A stretch of 64,000 bases of DNA from Candidatus Methylophosphatis haderslevensis (GTDB lineage: Bacteria > Pseudomonadota > Gammaproteobacteria > Burkholderiales > Rhodocyclaceae). Of the stretch, positions 56,001 to 63,457 are shown in pieces. The stretch's first letter is position 1; every line of letters starts with the position of its first letter. The stretch lies in contig JADJSA010000001.1 in NCBI GenBank assembly GCA_016711925.1, positions 992,001 to 1,056,000 of the forward strand, in the 5' to 3' direction. Below the pieces are notes generated by a model. It made no database searches. It had not been told where the DNA came from and worked only from the letters and a program-made list of their open reading frames with translations. A program made the position numbers and the translations under genes.

Positions 56001-56013
56001 GATCCGCTGGTAA
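53005..56013 (+). CDS. large protein of unknown function: beta-helix-like N-terminus, propeller-like C-terminus
   Basis: I do not recognise a named family. The protein is 1,002 residues from ATG 53005; GGAG lies 6 bases upstream, which beats the ATG at 52984. After about 80 residues comes a repetitive strand region, LVEGNLEVDAAIVSEDA, AAGLVVLGDLHAHDVVVGGQLL, YVLGTLAVRDLLWGDG, LRVLGGATARVALF, like bactofilin/polymer-forming beta-helices. The centre has no assigned domain but contains DRHQDKDGDRIPE, a calcium-loop-like acid cluster, and Trp-rich YNDWWDGDKCGYWESDVWVG. The last third has propeller-type repeats (ALSPDERHIMVGDQDSAHLLL, GNAEGYLHAVDYTGRMVWRH, DISPDGSVLIGASYGGYLVRLELG). No signal peptide seen. 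It is alone between REP-like variants and appears slightly less GC-rich than its neighbours. Confidence 0.6.
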   Translation: MASSMIGLSRVSQLADRLPADCPVSQRLEEGAEDLDAEWVVHVKGNASLPALDLDAALAKGSPLRARIEPSDDLPETPFLILVEGNLEVDAAIVSEDARGAAGLVVLGDLHAHDVVVGGQLLYVLGTLAVRDLLWGDGDRGELRVLGGATARVALFTDDCHVRIGGGERFNFLFDEIRGVHSLAEFSSEEIAAVFPSHCFDGIDDGESGIRPMLDRHAIVQSLRNGDGVVRSDREINAFMPQAADLFQDETISVENVRALIGCGLVKAGESNAFGWFGQTDFVVSDRHQDKDGDRIPERVYITLWKAFDFHLAVRRAPRSAGLFRMIHYLVSDSPRAYAEHLDLTFRSYNEGEPNVWKPLVPEESPAIWGLCVEAWRGVLDYARKAVGQARAGYPLWQRAHDEITPARIETLAALPVFTERYNDWWDGDKCGYWESDVWVGTRRPCVRDGETYGRAFKLAWENGAEGPGDPQSDATGSYLITFEDAKDDGPALAFFCGQRQSDGTTRLRRDAADHLARLLRFFATVESKLLADHERETARALERQRIEQAATLLKAPPYAASVPDSEIFPQELLAMSARWQIEGRDYVDAIRAYHVRREHAPASEDDDAQADLPADPRKGTWPTVLQLARVVSRCDDGGLAERFRKLFAFAPDAMRSRAIEAGQFIGPVFLLDDGRVLAHIGPDYGDSSHWVAIDGLTLARLPALKGLGRSPDRRRFARSDGDAVTTHDGFDGPLIARFALPLGNEGLPDSLALSAHPMGRHCDQLIPFNDGRRVLLRNPTGIYLLDDSGVRRVHPQEFDEDGPYTWPKNQSDHCLALDMLHMALSPDERHIMVGDQDSAHLLLDANGSPERSFEPLSSYPHHAAFCHDGSRVIANSCHLYSGCTMIAHPGTDEEPATFNGAWRIYASCVTPSLFILGNAEGYLHAVDYTGRMVWRHHVGSTISGMDISPDGSVLIGASYGGYLVRLELGGGGVDPYCIGTSPYFETRRWIFWEDEEAPIRW

Positions 56014-56065
56014 GGCGAGGCTTCTCCGACATTGACCGGCGCGGTTCGGGAATCGAGCAGAGATC

Positions 56066-56173
56066 GGCCTGAAGGCCGCATGGAATGGCGGTCTTCGAGC
56101 AGTGATCGCCAAGAGCATCGTGGCGTCTGGCTTTCCAGAGTGCATGCCCGAAGAACCGCATGGGTATTGGCTC
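56066..56173 (-). repeat. REP-like intergenic repeat, copy 8 (two units)
   Basis: Two minus-strand units: CCGCATGGAAT (56076-56086) and CCGCATGGGTA (56156-56166). The second reads CCCATGCGGTTCTTCGGGCATGC on the minus strand, with CATGC able to pair with GCATG. They lie between the convergent ends of the large unknown gene and the diguanylate cyclase. Confidence 0.6.
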
Positions 56174-56209
56174 ACAGCCCGCCCTTTACAGGGCAGCTAT
56201 CGGCCGGTG

Positions 56210-57362
56210 CTACGCAGCGATCATCTGCTCGCGCGCCTGCATCGTCGTCGCCATGGCGGCGCAGGCGGCGATCCGCGTACAGTTGCGGCCCTCGGCCTTG
56301 GCCCGGTAGAGCGCCTTGTCGGCCCGCTCGAGCAGGGCGGCGGGGTTGTCGCCCGCCTCGCAACTGGCGACACCGATCGATACGCCGAGCGACATGCCTT
56401 GCAGCGCGGCGATCTGCAGCCGGGCGATGTCGCTGCGGATGCGCTCGCAGACGGTGAACGCCAGCTCGCTCGATTCGGCCTGCAGCAGCACCGCGAACTC
56501 CTCGCCGCCGTAGCGCGCCAGATAGTCGGAACTGCGGATCGATTTGCCGATGCGCGCCCCGACCGCGATCAGCACCTCGTCGCCGACCGGGTGGCCGAAG
56601 CTGTCGTTGATGCGCTTGAAGTGATCGAGGTCGATCATGCACAGCGCCAGCCCGCGGCCGCTGCGGCGCTGGCAGCGCGGGCGACTTCACGCTCGAGCGC
56701 GTCGATCAGGTGGCGCCGGTTGAAGACGCCGGTGAGCGGATCGCGCTGCGCCATCTCGCGGATGGTCGCCAGCGAGCCCGACAGTTCCGCCCGCACCTTG
56801 CTGATGTAACCGCCCATCAGGCAGACGAAGCCCATCACGCCGATCAGCGCCACCAGATTGAGCGCCTCGATGTCCAGGTGCACGCGCGCCGGCTCCCTGA
56901 CGGCGAGCAGCGCGATCACCGCGGCAAAACCGGCGATTCCGACCGCGCCGACCCGCGCCAGTTGCCAAAGGCGCAGGCGCAGCACGCCGAACAGCAGCGG
57001 CACCGGAAACAGCATCAGGAAGGCGCCGCGAGCGGCGTCGGCATGGTAGATCAGCACCATCACCGCGAACATGGAGGCGACCAGTTGCACCTCGGTCATG
57101 CTCGGGTCGCGCAGGCGCAGGTTCCAGCCCCGGCGCAACACCAGAAAGAACGCACCGTTGGCCGCCGCGCGCCGGCCGCCCACCACAGCGGCAGCCATTG
57201 CGGCAGATGGCCCAGCCAGGCGCACAACTGGACCAGCACCGCGCATGCCGCATAGGTGGCAACCGACATGAAGAAGCGGCGCAGGCGCAAGGCCTGCTTG
57301 GCCACCGTATCCGCCGTCCCGGGTAGTTGCAGTTTCAATGACAATGGCGCCGTCCGTTTCAT
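56210..57362 (-). pseudogene. membrane-bound diguanylate cyclase (GGDEF), two frameshifts
   Basis: Starting at ATG 57362, MKRTAPLSLKLQLPG leads to membrane helices, the frame changes near 57160-57185 into NGAFFLVLRRGWNLRLRDPSMTEVQLVASMFAVMVLIYHADAARGAFLML, and again near 56670-56683 into LALCMIDLDHFKRINDSFGHPVGDEVL. The GGDEF domain is intact in the last frame, with GGEEF in YLARYGGEEFAVLL and an RxxD I-site (RSSD) five residues before it. It would make c-di-GMP. Each shift is one missing base, so the coding potential is full length if repaired (about 384 residues). Confidence 0.82.
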
Positions 57363-57631
57363 CGCATCGTCAGATTACGACCCGCCGCGACCCGGCTTGA
57401 GCGATGCGCAGCCGCGCAGTATCGGGCCGCGGCACGCTATCGAGGGAGCGAATCGGCCCGCCACGCAACAAACTCTGACAAATCGCGCCCCCTTTGCCCG
57501 CACCGCGATGCCGGCCAGCCGCGCTTTTCGCGCCGTCACGGTGCGGCCGCGGGCTGCAGCAGCCGGCGCCGGGATTTGCTGCGGTTTGCAAAAGTGGCGG
57601 ATTATCGTGCGTTCGCCGCGCAATGGCGGAC

Positions 57632-57655
57632 GTTTTCGCTAAACTGGGCGAAAAC
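57632..57655. promoter_or_regulatory. 8-base inverted repeat before the hydroxyacid dehydrogenase
   Basis: GTTTTCGC (57632-57639) and GCGAAAAC (57648-57655) form a perfect repeat around the 8-base loop TAAACTGG, which contains a TAAACT -10-like hexamer (57640-57645). It ends 19 bases before ATG 57675. It may be an operator or a leader hairpin. The surrounding 57363-57674 gap (312 bases) has no gene that I can see. Confidence 0.45.
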
Positions 57656-57674
57656 AACAACGGAGACGCCCGCC

Positions 57675-58625
57675 ATGGCTGAACACATCGTCTTTCTCGA
57701 CCGCTCGACGCTGCAGGCCAGCGTGCGCCGGCCGGCGTTCGAGCACACCTGGCAGGAATACGCCACCACCGCCGCGGCGCAGACCGTCGAACGCCTGCAA
57801 GATGCCACCATCGCGATCAGCAACAAGGTGCCGGTGCGCGCCGATGCGCTGGCGCAGTTGCCCAAGCTGCGCATGATCGCGGTCGCCGCCACCGGCTACG
57901 ACTTGATCGACGTGCCGGCCTGCCGCGAGCGCGGCATCGCCGTTGCCAACATCCGCAACTACGCGCGGCATACCGTGCCGGAACACACGTTTGCGCTGAT
58001 CCTCGCGCTGCGCCGCAGCCTGCTGGAATACCGGCTGGACGTCGAACGCGGGCGCTGGCAGGAAGTGGACCAGTTCTGCTTCTTCGATCATCCGATCCGC
58101 GACCTCTACGGCAGCACCATCGGCATCTTCGGCGAAGGCGTGATCGGTCAGGGCACCGCCGCGATCGCGCGCGCCTTTGGCATGCGGGTGCTGTTTGCCG
58201 CGCATCCGCTGGCCGGCGCCGGCGGCGGGGAATTCACGCCGGTCGAGCATCTGCTTGCCGAGAGCGACATCGTCACCCTGCACTGCCCGCTGACGGCGGA
58301 AAACCGCCACATGATCGGTCCCGACGAGTTGTCGAAGATGAAGCGCAGCGCGATCCTGATCAACACCGCGCGCGGCGGTCTGGTCGATGAACAGGCGCTG
58401 GCCACCGCACTCAAGCAAGGACTGATCGCCGGCGCCGGGTTCGACGTGCTGAGCAAGGAACCGCCCAAGGGCGGCAACCCGCTGCTCGAGCTGCGCCTGC
58501 CCAATTTCATCCTGACGCCGCATGTGGCGTGGGCATCGGACGGCGCGATGCAGTTCCTCGCCGACCAGTTGATCGACAACATCGAACTTTTCGTCAGGGG
58601 AACGCCGCAACATCTGGTGACATAG
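57675..58625 (+). CDS. D-2-hydroxyacid dehydrogenase (NAD-binding, glycerate dehydrogenase-like)
   Basis: A 316-residue member of the D-isomer-specific 2-hydroxyacid dehydrogenase family. NAD-binding is in STIGIFGEGVIGQGTAAIARAFG. Active-site residues are Arg in NTARGGLVDEQALATAL, Glu in GFDVLSKEPP and His in LTPHVAWAS. The catalytic domain start MAEHIVFLDRSTL and NARNYARHTVPEHTFALILAL-type region are normal. The substrate could be glycerate/hydroxypyruvate or another 2-hydroxyacid; a glycerate kinase gene in the window would use the product. A conspicuous inverted repeat is just upstream. Confidence 0.88.
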   Translation: MAEHIVFLDRSTLQASVRRPAFEHTWQEYATTAAAQTVERLQDATIAISNKVPVRADALAQLPKLRMIAVAATGYDLIDVPACRERGIAVANIRNYARHTVPEHTFALILALRRSLLEYRLDVERGRWQEVDQFCFFDHPIRDLYGSTIGIFGEGVIGQGTAAIARAFGMRVLFAAHPLAGAGGGEFTPVEHLLAESDIVTLHCPLTAENRHMIGPDELSKMKRSAILINTARGGLVDEQALATALKQGLIAGAGFDVLSKEPPKGGNPLLELRLPNFILTPHVAWASDGAMQFLADQLIDNIELFVRGTPQHLVT

Positions 58626-58780
58626 GCAGGCATGGCAGCGAGGCGGCGCCAGCGCCGCGCAGTCGCGCGCAAGCCACGTCCGATGGAGCCGGGCAGACCA
58701 CTCCCGTTTGCGCGGACGGCTTGTCATTCCAGAAGGAATGTTGCATCGTTCCGAGACTGAAAACCACGGACACCCTGCCC

Positions 58781-59632
58781 ATGAGCACTTCGAGACGGTC
58801 GATATGCGCTGCAATGCTGCTGACGCTTGCGCTGCCCGGTACGTTGCGGGCGCAAACCAGTGCGCCGATCGAAATCGGCGTATTGCCCAACCTCAGCGCG
58901 CGCGTGTTGCTCGCGCAGTACCAGCCAATGCGCGAGTATCTCGCGCGCGAGATGCGGCGGCAGGTCCAGGTATCCACCGCACCCAACTGGAGCGCCTTTC
59001 ATCAGCGCACGCTGGGTCTGGAGTATGACGTAATCGTCACTGCGGCTCACCTGGCGCGACTGGCACAGATTGAGCGTGGCTACGTACCGTTACTCACCTA
59101 TTCCCCGAACATCAAGGGCCTGCTGGTTTTTGCCAGTTCGCGGCCGTTGCGCAGCGTGGCCGATCTCGGCGGACAAACCCTGGTGCTGTCCAACCCGCAG
59201 TCGCTGGTGACCCTGCGCGGCATGCGCTGGCTGGCCGACAACGGACTGAACCGCAACAAGGAATTCAAGACCATCAATACGCCCACCGACGACAGCGTTG
59301 GCAGCGTCGTGGTGCGTGGCGATGCGATCGCTGCGATGCTCAGCGGCGGCGAGTACCGCGCCATTCCCGACCCAATCAAGGCGCAGCTTCAGATCCTGAC
59401 CACCTTTGCCGAGGTCGCCGGCTTCGTGGTCATGGCGAGCCCGAAGTTGTCGGCCGGCGACATGAAGTCGATCGAGACACATCTGCTGAATTTCGCCAAC
59501 GGTTCCGAGGAAGGCAAGGCTTTCTTCGCCAGCACGGGCTTCACCGCCATCAAGGAACCGGCACCCGGATTGATGGAATCGATGGATCAGTACGTAGACG
59601 CCACGCGCAGGCTGTTGTCGCCGCCGGATTGA
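58781..59632 (+). CDS. PhnD-like periplasmic binding protein coupled to a c-di-GMP protein
   Basis: A 283-residue exported protein (signal peptide MSTSRRSICAAMLLTLALPGTLRAQ) of the PhnD/phosphate-phosphonate-binding fold: IGVLPNLSARVLLAQYQPMREYLAREM, DVIVTAAHLARLAQ, VFASSRPLRSVADLGGQTLVLSNPQS and VRGDAIAAML. Unlike the 10.7-kb protein it is not next to a permease. Its stop is 5 bases before the GGDEF-EAL start, so it most likely feeds a ligand signal to that membrane protein. Confidence 0.83.
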   Translation: MSTSRRSICAAMLLTLALPGTLRAQTSAPIEIGVLPNLSARVLLAQYQPMREYLAREMRRQVQVSTAPNWSAFHQRTLGLEYDVIVTAAHLARLAQIERGYVPLLTYSPNIKGLLVFASSRPLRSVADLGGQTLVLSNPQSLVTLRGMRWLADNGLNRNKEFKTINTPTDDSVGSVVVRGDAIAAMLSGGEYRAIPDPIKAQLQILTTFAEVAGFVVMASPKLSAGDMKSIETHLLNFANGSEEGKAFFASTGFTAIKEPAPGLMESMDQYVDATRRLLSPPD

Positions 59633-59637
59633 AGCCG

Positions 59638-62109
59638 ATGCGCTGGTCGGGCTGGTCGGGCTGGTCGGGCTGGTCGCTGCGCAGCAAGCTCATCGTCGCG
59701 GGCGTGGCGATGCAGTTGATTGCGACGGCGCTGATACTGCTGGGCACCAAACAACTGCTGCTGCGTGTCCTGATCGACCAGGCGACCTCCCAGACGCGCC
59801 AGATCGTCGCGCTGCTCGATCAGGCCATCGCCGCGCCGTTGGCCCAGCGCGACTACGCAACCCTGCAGCAGACGCTGGATCTGATTCGACGCGACAAGTC
59901 CGTCCGCTACCTGGTGCTTCGGGATCACCGCGACAAGGTTGTTGCAACCTCCGGCTGGGACGAGGCATCGACCCTGCCGGCACGCGACACCGATGTCATC
60001 GATCTCGACCGCGCCGATGCCACCTTGCACCTTGAAGCGCCGATCGCGATTGCCGGCCAGCAACTCGGACATGTCGACCTGGGTTTGTCGACCGACGGGT
60101 TGCGCGACGCCAAAGCCGCGTTTCTTCATCGCAGTCTGGCCATCGCGGCCGCGGCGTTTGCGTTGTCGACCGCGTTGCTCGCCGCAATCGGGTACGCGAT
60201 CACCCGCCATTTGGCACGTCTCGCGCAGGCAAGCCAGCAGGTTGCCAGCGGCGATCTGGACGTGCATGTGCCGGTGACCACGAATGACGAAATCGGCAAG
60301 TTGGGCGCCAGCTTCAATTCCATGGCGGCCGCCCTCAAGCAGCGAATTGCCGCGCTCAACGAGAGCGAGGCGAGACAGCGCCTTCACCTCGAAGCGGCGC
60401 GCGAAGAACAATCGCGCCTGACCACGCTGCTCGGTTCGATGCGCAGCGGCATCGTGTTCGTCGATGTCAAGGGATGTGTCATTTACTCGAACGAAGCGTT
60501 CGCGCGCATCTGGAATGTGCCCGGCGCGGTCACCGGCCGCGCGTTGTCGGAGATCGTCCCGCTGCTCGCCGCCACGATCGAGCCGGCGGACGTTTTCCAC
60601 GTGCAAGCGATGCTGCGAACCCACGCCGACGAAGCCGCCGCAAACAGCGATCTGCATACGCTGGACGGCAGAATCATCGTTCAGCGTGTGCAGGCGGTCG
60701 ACAAAGATTCGAACGAAAGCGGTTTCATATGGTTCCACGACGACGTTACGCTCGAACGGCAGACACAGCAGCGCGCCCAGCAGGCGCTGCACGATCCCCT
60801 GACAAAGCTCCTCAATCGCCGTGGATTCTATGAATCGCTCCAGGCAGCGATCGCGCACGCCGGCAGCGAACGGTCGCGGCTGACGCTGCTGTTTGTCGAT
60901 CTGGACGATTTCAAACATGCCAACGACCTGGGTGGCCATCGCGTCGGCGACGAAATCCTGGTTTCGGTGGCGCGCACGCTCGTGCGCCTGATGCGCAGCG
61001 GGGAGATCGTTGCCCGCCTGGGCGGAGATGAATTCGCGGTTCTGTGTCCGGGCATCGAAACGCCGGACGCCGGCGCGATTGCAGATCGTCTGGTGGAAGC
61101 CGTGTGCGGGCTGAACTTCCCCACCGCCACCGAGACCGTGCGCGTAGGGTGTAGCGTCGGCATCGCCGCCTTTCCGGACGATGCGCAAACCGAAGACGAT
61201 CTGGTGGCGTGTGCCGACACCGCCATGTATCAGGTCAAGCAGAGCGGCAAGAACGGTTGGGCGGTGTTCCGCAACGACCCCGAGCAGTCGAAGGCCGGGA
61301 TGGCGCGGCGCGACTGGAATGCCCGCATCCACCGGGCGTTCCAGGAGCAGCGCTTCACCCTGCATTTTCAGGCGGTACATCGCGCGTCCGATCTGGCGGT
61401 CTCGCATTACGAAGCCCTGGTGCGCCTGGTCGATGAGGATGATCCGACCCGCCTGCTTTCCCCGGAAGACTTCGTGCCCCACGCCGAGCGCAGCGGCAAG
61501 ATTCGGCGACTCGATCGCTGGGTGATCGAAAGCTGCATATCGCGCCTTGCCGGCAGCGGACCGACTGTTCGCATCGCCGCCAATCTTTCGGCGCGATCGC
61601 TGGAAGACCCGAGTTTTCCGGGGTTTTTGCGCGATGCGCTGCAGTACCGCGACGTTGACCCGCGGCGGCTGCATATCGAACTGACGGAAACGTCCGCCAT
61701 CAGCGACCCGATCGGCGCGCGGCAGATGATTGCGCGCGTCCGCAGTCTCGGGTGCGCCGTTCACCTGGATGACTTCGGCAGCGGATTCAACTCGTTTGCA
61801 CAACTGAAACTGCTCGAGGTCGATGCAATCAAGATCGACGGCTCATTCATCCGGGATGTGCAATCCGATTCGAGCAACCGGCTGTTCGTGGCCTCGATGA
61901 TCGAGATCGCGCACAATCTCGGCAAGCTAACGGTCGCCGAGCACGTGGAAGATGCCGCCACGCTCGACATTCTTCGCAACCTCGGCATCGACCTCGTGCA
62001 AGGGTTCTTTCTCGGGCGGCCCGCGGCGCAGATCGAGAATGAACTCGCGTTACGGCGCCTTCACGTCATCGACGGCTCGCGCGCCGCCGCCGGTGGCAAC
62101 GCGGATTGA
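59638..62109 (+). CDS. HAMP-PAS-GGDEF-EAL c-di-GMP signalling protein
   Basis: An 823-residue membrane protein. A W-S-G repeat (residues 3-13) precedes the first helix near 17-37; a periplasmic region, a second helix and a HAMP domain follow, then a PAS-like region (MRSGIVFVDVKGCVIYSNEAFARIW). GGDEF is at 462-466 (RLGGDEFAVL) with a degenerate I-site (RSGE). EAL is at 592-594, and DDFGSGFNS and KIDGSFIRD support a catalytic phosphodiesterase. Both domains look active. It follows a PhnD-like periplasmic protein by 5 bases, which probably controls it. ATG 59638 is preferred to a TTG at 59629. Confidence 0.92.
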   Translation: MRWSGWSGWSGWSLRSKLIVAGVAMQLIATALILLGTKQLLLRVLIDQATSQTRQIVALLDQAIAAPLAQRDYATLQQTLDLIRRDKSVRYLVLRDHRDKVVATSGWDEASTLPARDTDVIDLDRADATLHLEAPIAIAGQQLGHVDLGLSTDGLRDAKAAFLHRSLAIAAAAFALSTALLAAIGYAITRHLARLAQASQQVASGDLDVHVPVTTNDEIGKLGASFNSMAAALKQRIAALNESEARQRLHLEAAREEQSRLTTLLGSMRSGIVFVDVKGCVIYSNEAFARIWNVPGAVTGRALSEIVPLLAATIEPADVFHVQAMLRTHADEAAANSDLHTLDGRIIVQRVQAVDKDSNESGFIWFHDDVTLERQTQQRAQQALHDPLTKLLNRRGFYESLQAAIAHAGSERSRLTLLFVDLDDFKHANDLGGHRVGDEILVSVARTLVRLMRSGEIVARLGGDEFAVLCPGIETPDAGAIADRLVEAVCGLNFPTATETVRVGCSVGIAAFPDDAQTEDDLVACADTAMYQVKQSGKNGWAVFRNDPEQSKAGMARRDWNARIHRAFQEQRFTLHFQAVHRASDLAVSHYEALVRLVDEDDPTRLLSPEDFVPHAERSGKIRRLDRWVIESCISRLAGSGPTVRIAANLSARSLEDPSFPGFLRDALQYRDVDPRRLHIELTETSAISDPIGARQMIARVRSLGCAVHLDDFGSGFNSFAQLKLLEVDAIKIDGSFIRDVQSDSSNRLFVASMIEIAHNLGKLTVAEHVEDAATLDILRNLGIDLVQGFFLGRPAAQIENELALRRLHVIDGSRAAAGGNAD
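59644..59676 (+). repeat. 9-base in-frame tandem repeat in the GGDEF-EAL gene
   Basis: Three exact copies of TGGTCGGGC (59644-59670) plus a partial TGGTCG encode W-S-G W-S-G W-S-G W-S right after the start. Copy-number change would add or remove three residues without shifting the frame. Confidence 0.8.
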
Positions 62110-62240
62110 CCGGCGCGGGCATCGCCCGCTTTGGCTTGAAGCCGATTCCGCGAATCGCCGCGCCGTGCGGGTGGCGGAAGGCGACCGCAGCCTTCCCGCC
62201 GCCCGGCATCCCGCCGCTGCCGACAGCGAGCCGCGGCACC

Positions 62241-62360
62241 TGCCCCGAAAGCCGCATGGATACTGGCTCCCAGGCATGGGGCCGCCATCTGCCGCACCCG
62301 CCCGGCTTGTCCGGCCATCATGCCCGGAGAAGCCCTGTTCATGCGGCTTTCACGGCATCC
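62241..62360. repeat. REP-like intergenic repeats, copy 9 (inverted pair)
   Basis: A minus-strand unit (CCGCATGGATA at 62252-62262) and a plus-strand unit (TTCATGCGGCTTT at 62338-62350, followed by CACGGCATCC) lie in opposite orientation. They are between the convergent ends of the GGDEF-EAL gene and a secreted protein gene; the 312-base gap holds nothing else recognisable. Confidence 0.6.
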
Positions 62361-62421
62361 GCGTGATTTCTCCGGGCCTCCGGGCGCGCGGGACGGTATG
62401 CCGAGGCGCCCGCCGCAGTCG

Positions 62422-63354
62422 CTACTGCTTCGCCTCGAAACTGCGTCTGGCCATTTCGACGAGATCCGCGCGCTGCTGGGTCGTGGGCTCCTTGCCGGGC
62501 ACCACGGAGAACTCGTAGGCAGACAGGCCCTTCACGAAGAAAACCTCGGCATGGGGATTGCCCACCGTGCATGAGTGGACCAGCAAACCATGCACACCGA
62601 ACTGCGCCAACGGTTCGGACTTGCAGGCGCTGTTTGCCTTCGATTCGGCAAGCTGGGAACCGGTCACCTCGTCGTCGAAGCGGATGCGCGAGAACAGCAC
62701 GACCGAATTCGCCGCATCGTTGGCCATGCACGAGTCGTTGCCGAACTGCTGCACCTTGAGCCCCCTGGGAGAAAGCAGTTTCCTGACCAGCGCCATGTCC
62801 AGATGCGGACACTGCCCGGCGCGCTCGGCCATGCCGGGTTTGCCGCTTCCCGCCGTGGCTTCGGCGACAAGCGCCTTCACGGCGGATTCTTCCCCGGCCG
62901 TCAGCGGCTGATTGGCGGGCGCAACGAACATGCCGGACAGGACCAGCTTGCCTGAATGGGCGTACCACCACAGCGCGTTCATGGTCCCGGTCAGGTCAGT
63001 GTAGGAAAACGATTCCGGCCCGGCGCCCTGCAGCGCAATGACCTTGTATGTCTTGACCATTTCGGCCTTCAGGCTGCGGACGAACTCGGTCGCGTCCTTG
63101 GGCGTCGCCTGGAACTGCTGCATCACGTTGAGCACTGCCGTGTTGGTTATCGCACCGCGCCCGTCGCTGACGCGATGCTCGCCTTCGAAGCGACACATCC
63201 CGGTGCCGCCGCCAGCGATGCGCCACGGTTGATACTGCGGCAGCGCCTTGCTGACGGCATCGAGCGTGAGGAAATCACAGCTTTCCTGCGCGTTTGCCAG
63301 TCCCGCGACGGCCAGGACGCAGATTGCAAGTGTGGTGCGTGCAATGAACTTCAT
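62422..63354 (-). CDS. secreted protein of unknown function with two repeated Cys modules
   Basis: A 310-residue exported protein (signal peptide MKFIARTTLAICVLAVAGLANA). No family recognised. Two related halves begin SCDFLTLDAVSKALPQYQPW and QCPHLDMALVRKLLSPRGLKVQQF, each with a later cysteine (MCRFEGEH and NDSCMANDA), which suggests a duplicated disulfide-bonded domain. Further Cys are in ANSACKSEPL and LVHSCTVGN. Probably periplasmic. It is last of a minus-strand cluster, 103 bases after the 97-residue gene. Confidence 0.7.
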   Translation of the reverse strand: MKFIARTTLAICVLAVAGLANAQESCDFLTLDAVSKALPQYQPWRIAGGGTGMCRFEGEHRVSDGRGAITNTAVLNVMQQFQATPKDATEFVRSLKAEMVKTYKVIALQGAGPESFSYTDLTGTMNALWWYAHSGKLVLSGMFVAPANQPLTAGEESAVKALVAEATAGSGKPGMAERAGQCPHLDMALVRKLLSPRGLKVQQFGNDSCMANDAANSVVLFSRIRFDDEVTGSQLAESKANSACKSEPLAQFGVHGLLVHSCTVGNPHAEVFFVKGLSAYEFSVVPGKEPTTQQRADLVEMARRSFEAKQ

Positions 63355-63457
63355 CCTTGCTCCATCCTGTTATCGATCAGATCGCGCGCAGCCCCCGAGG
63401 CTGCGAAGCCTGCGCCACGCTCGCGGCGCGGCGAAACCGCCGGTCGCCGCGGGCGAT

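Noticed and set aside
52824..56092. 12-base direct repeats as a transposon target duplication
   Set aside because: Both belong to the REP-like family and no transposase is present between them.
8241..62360. Possible CRISPR array from repeated CATGCGG sequences
   Set aside because: Copies are kilobases apart, imperfect, in both orientations and with no spacers of even length.
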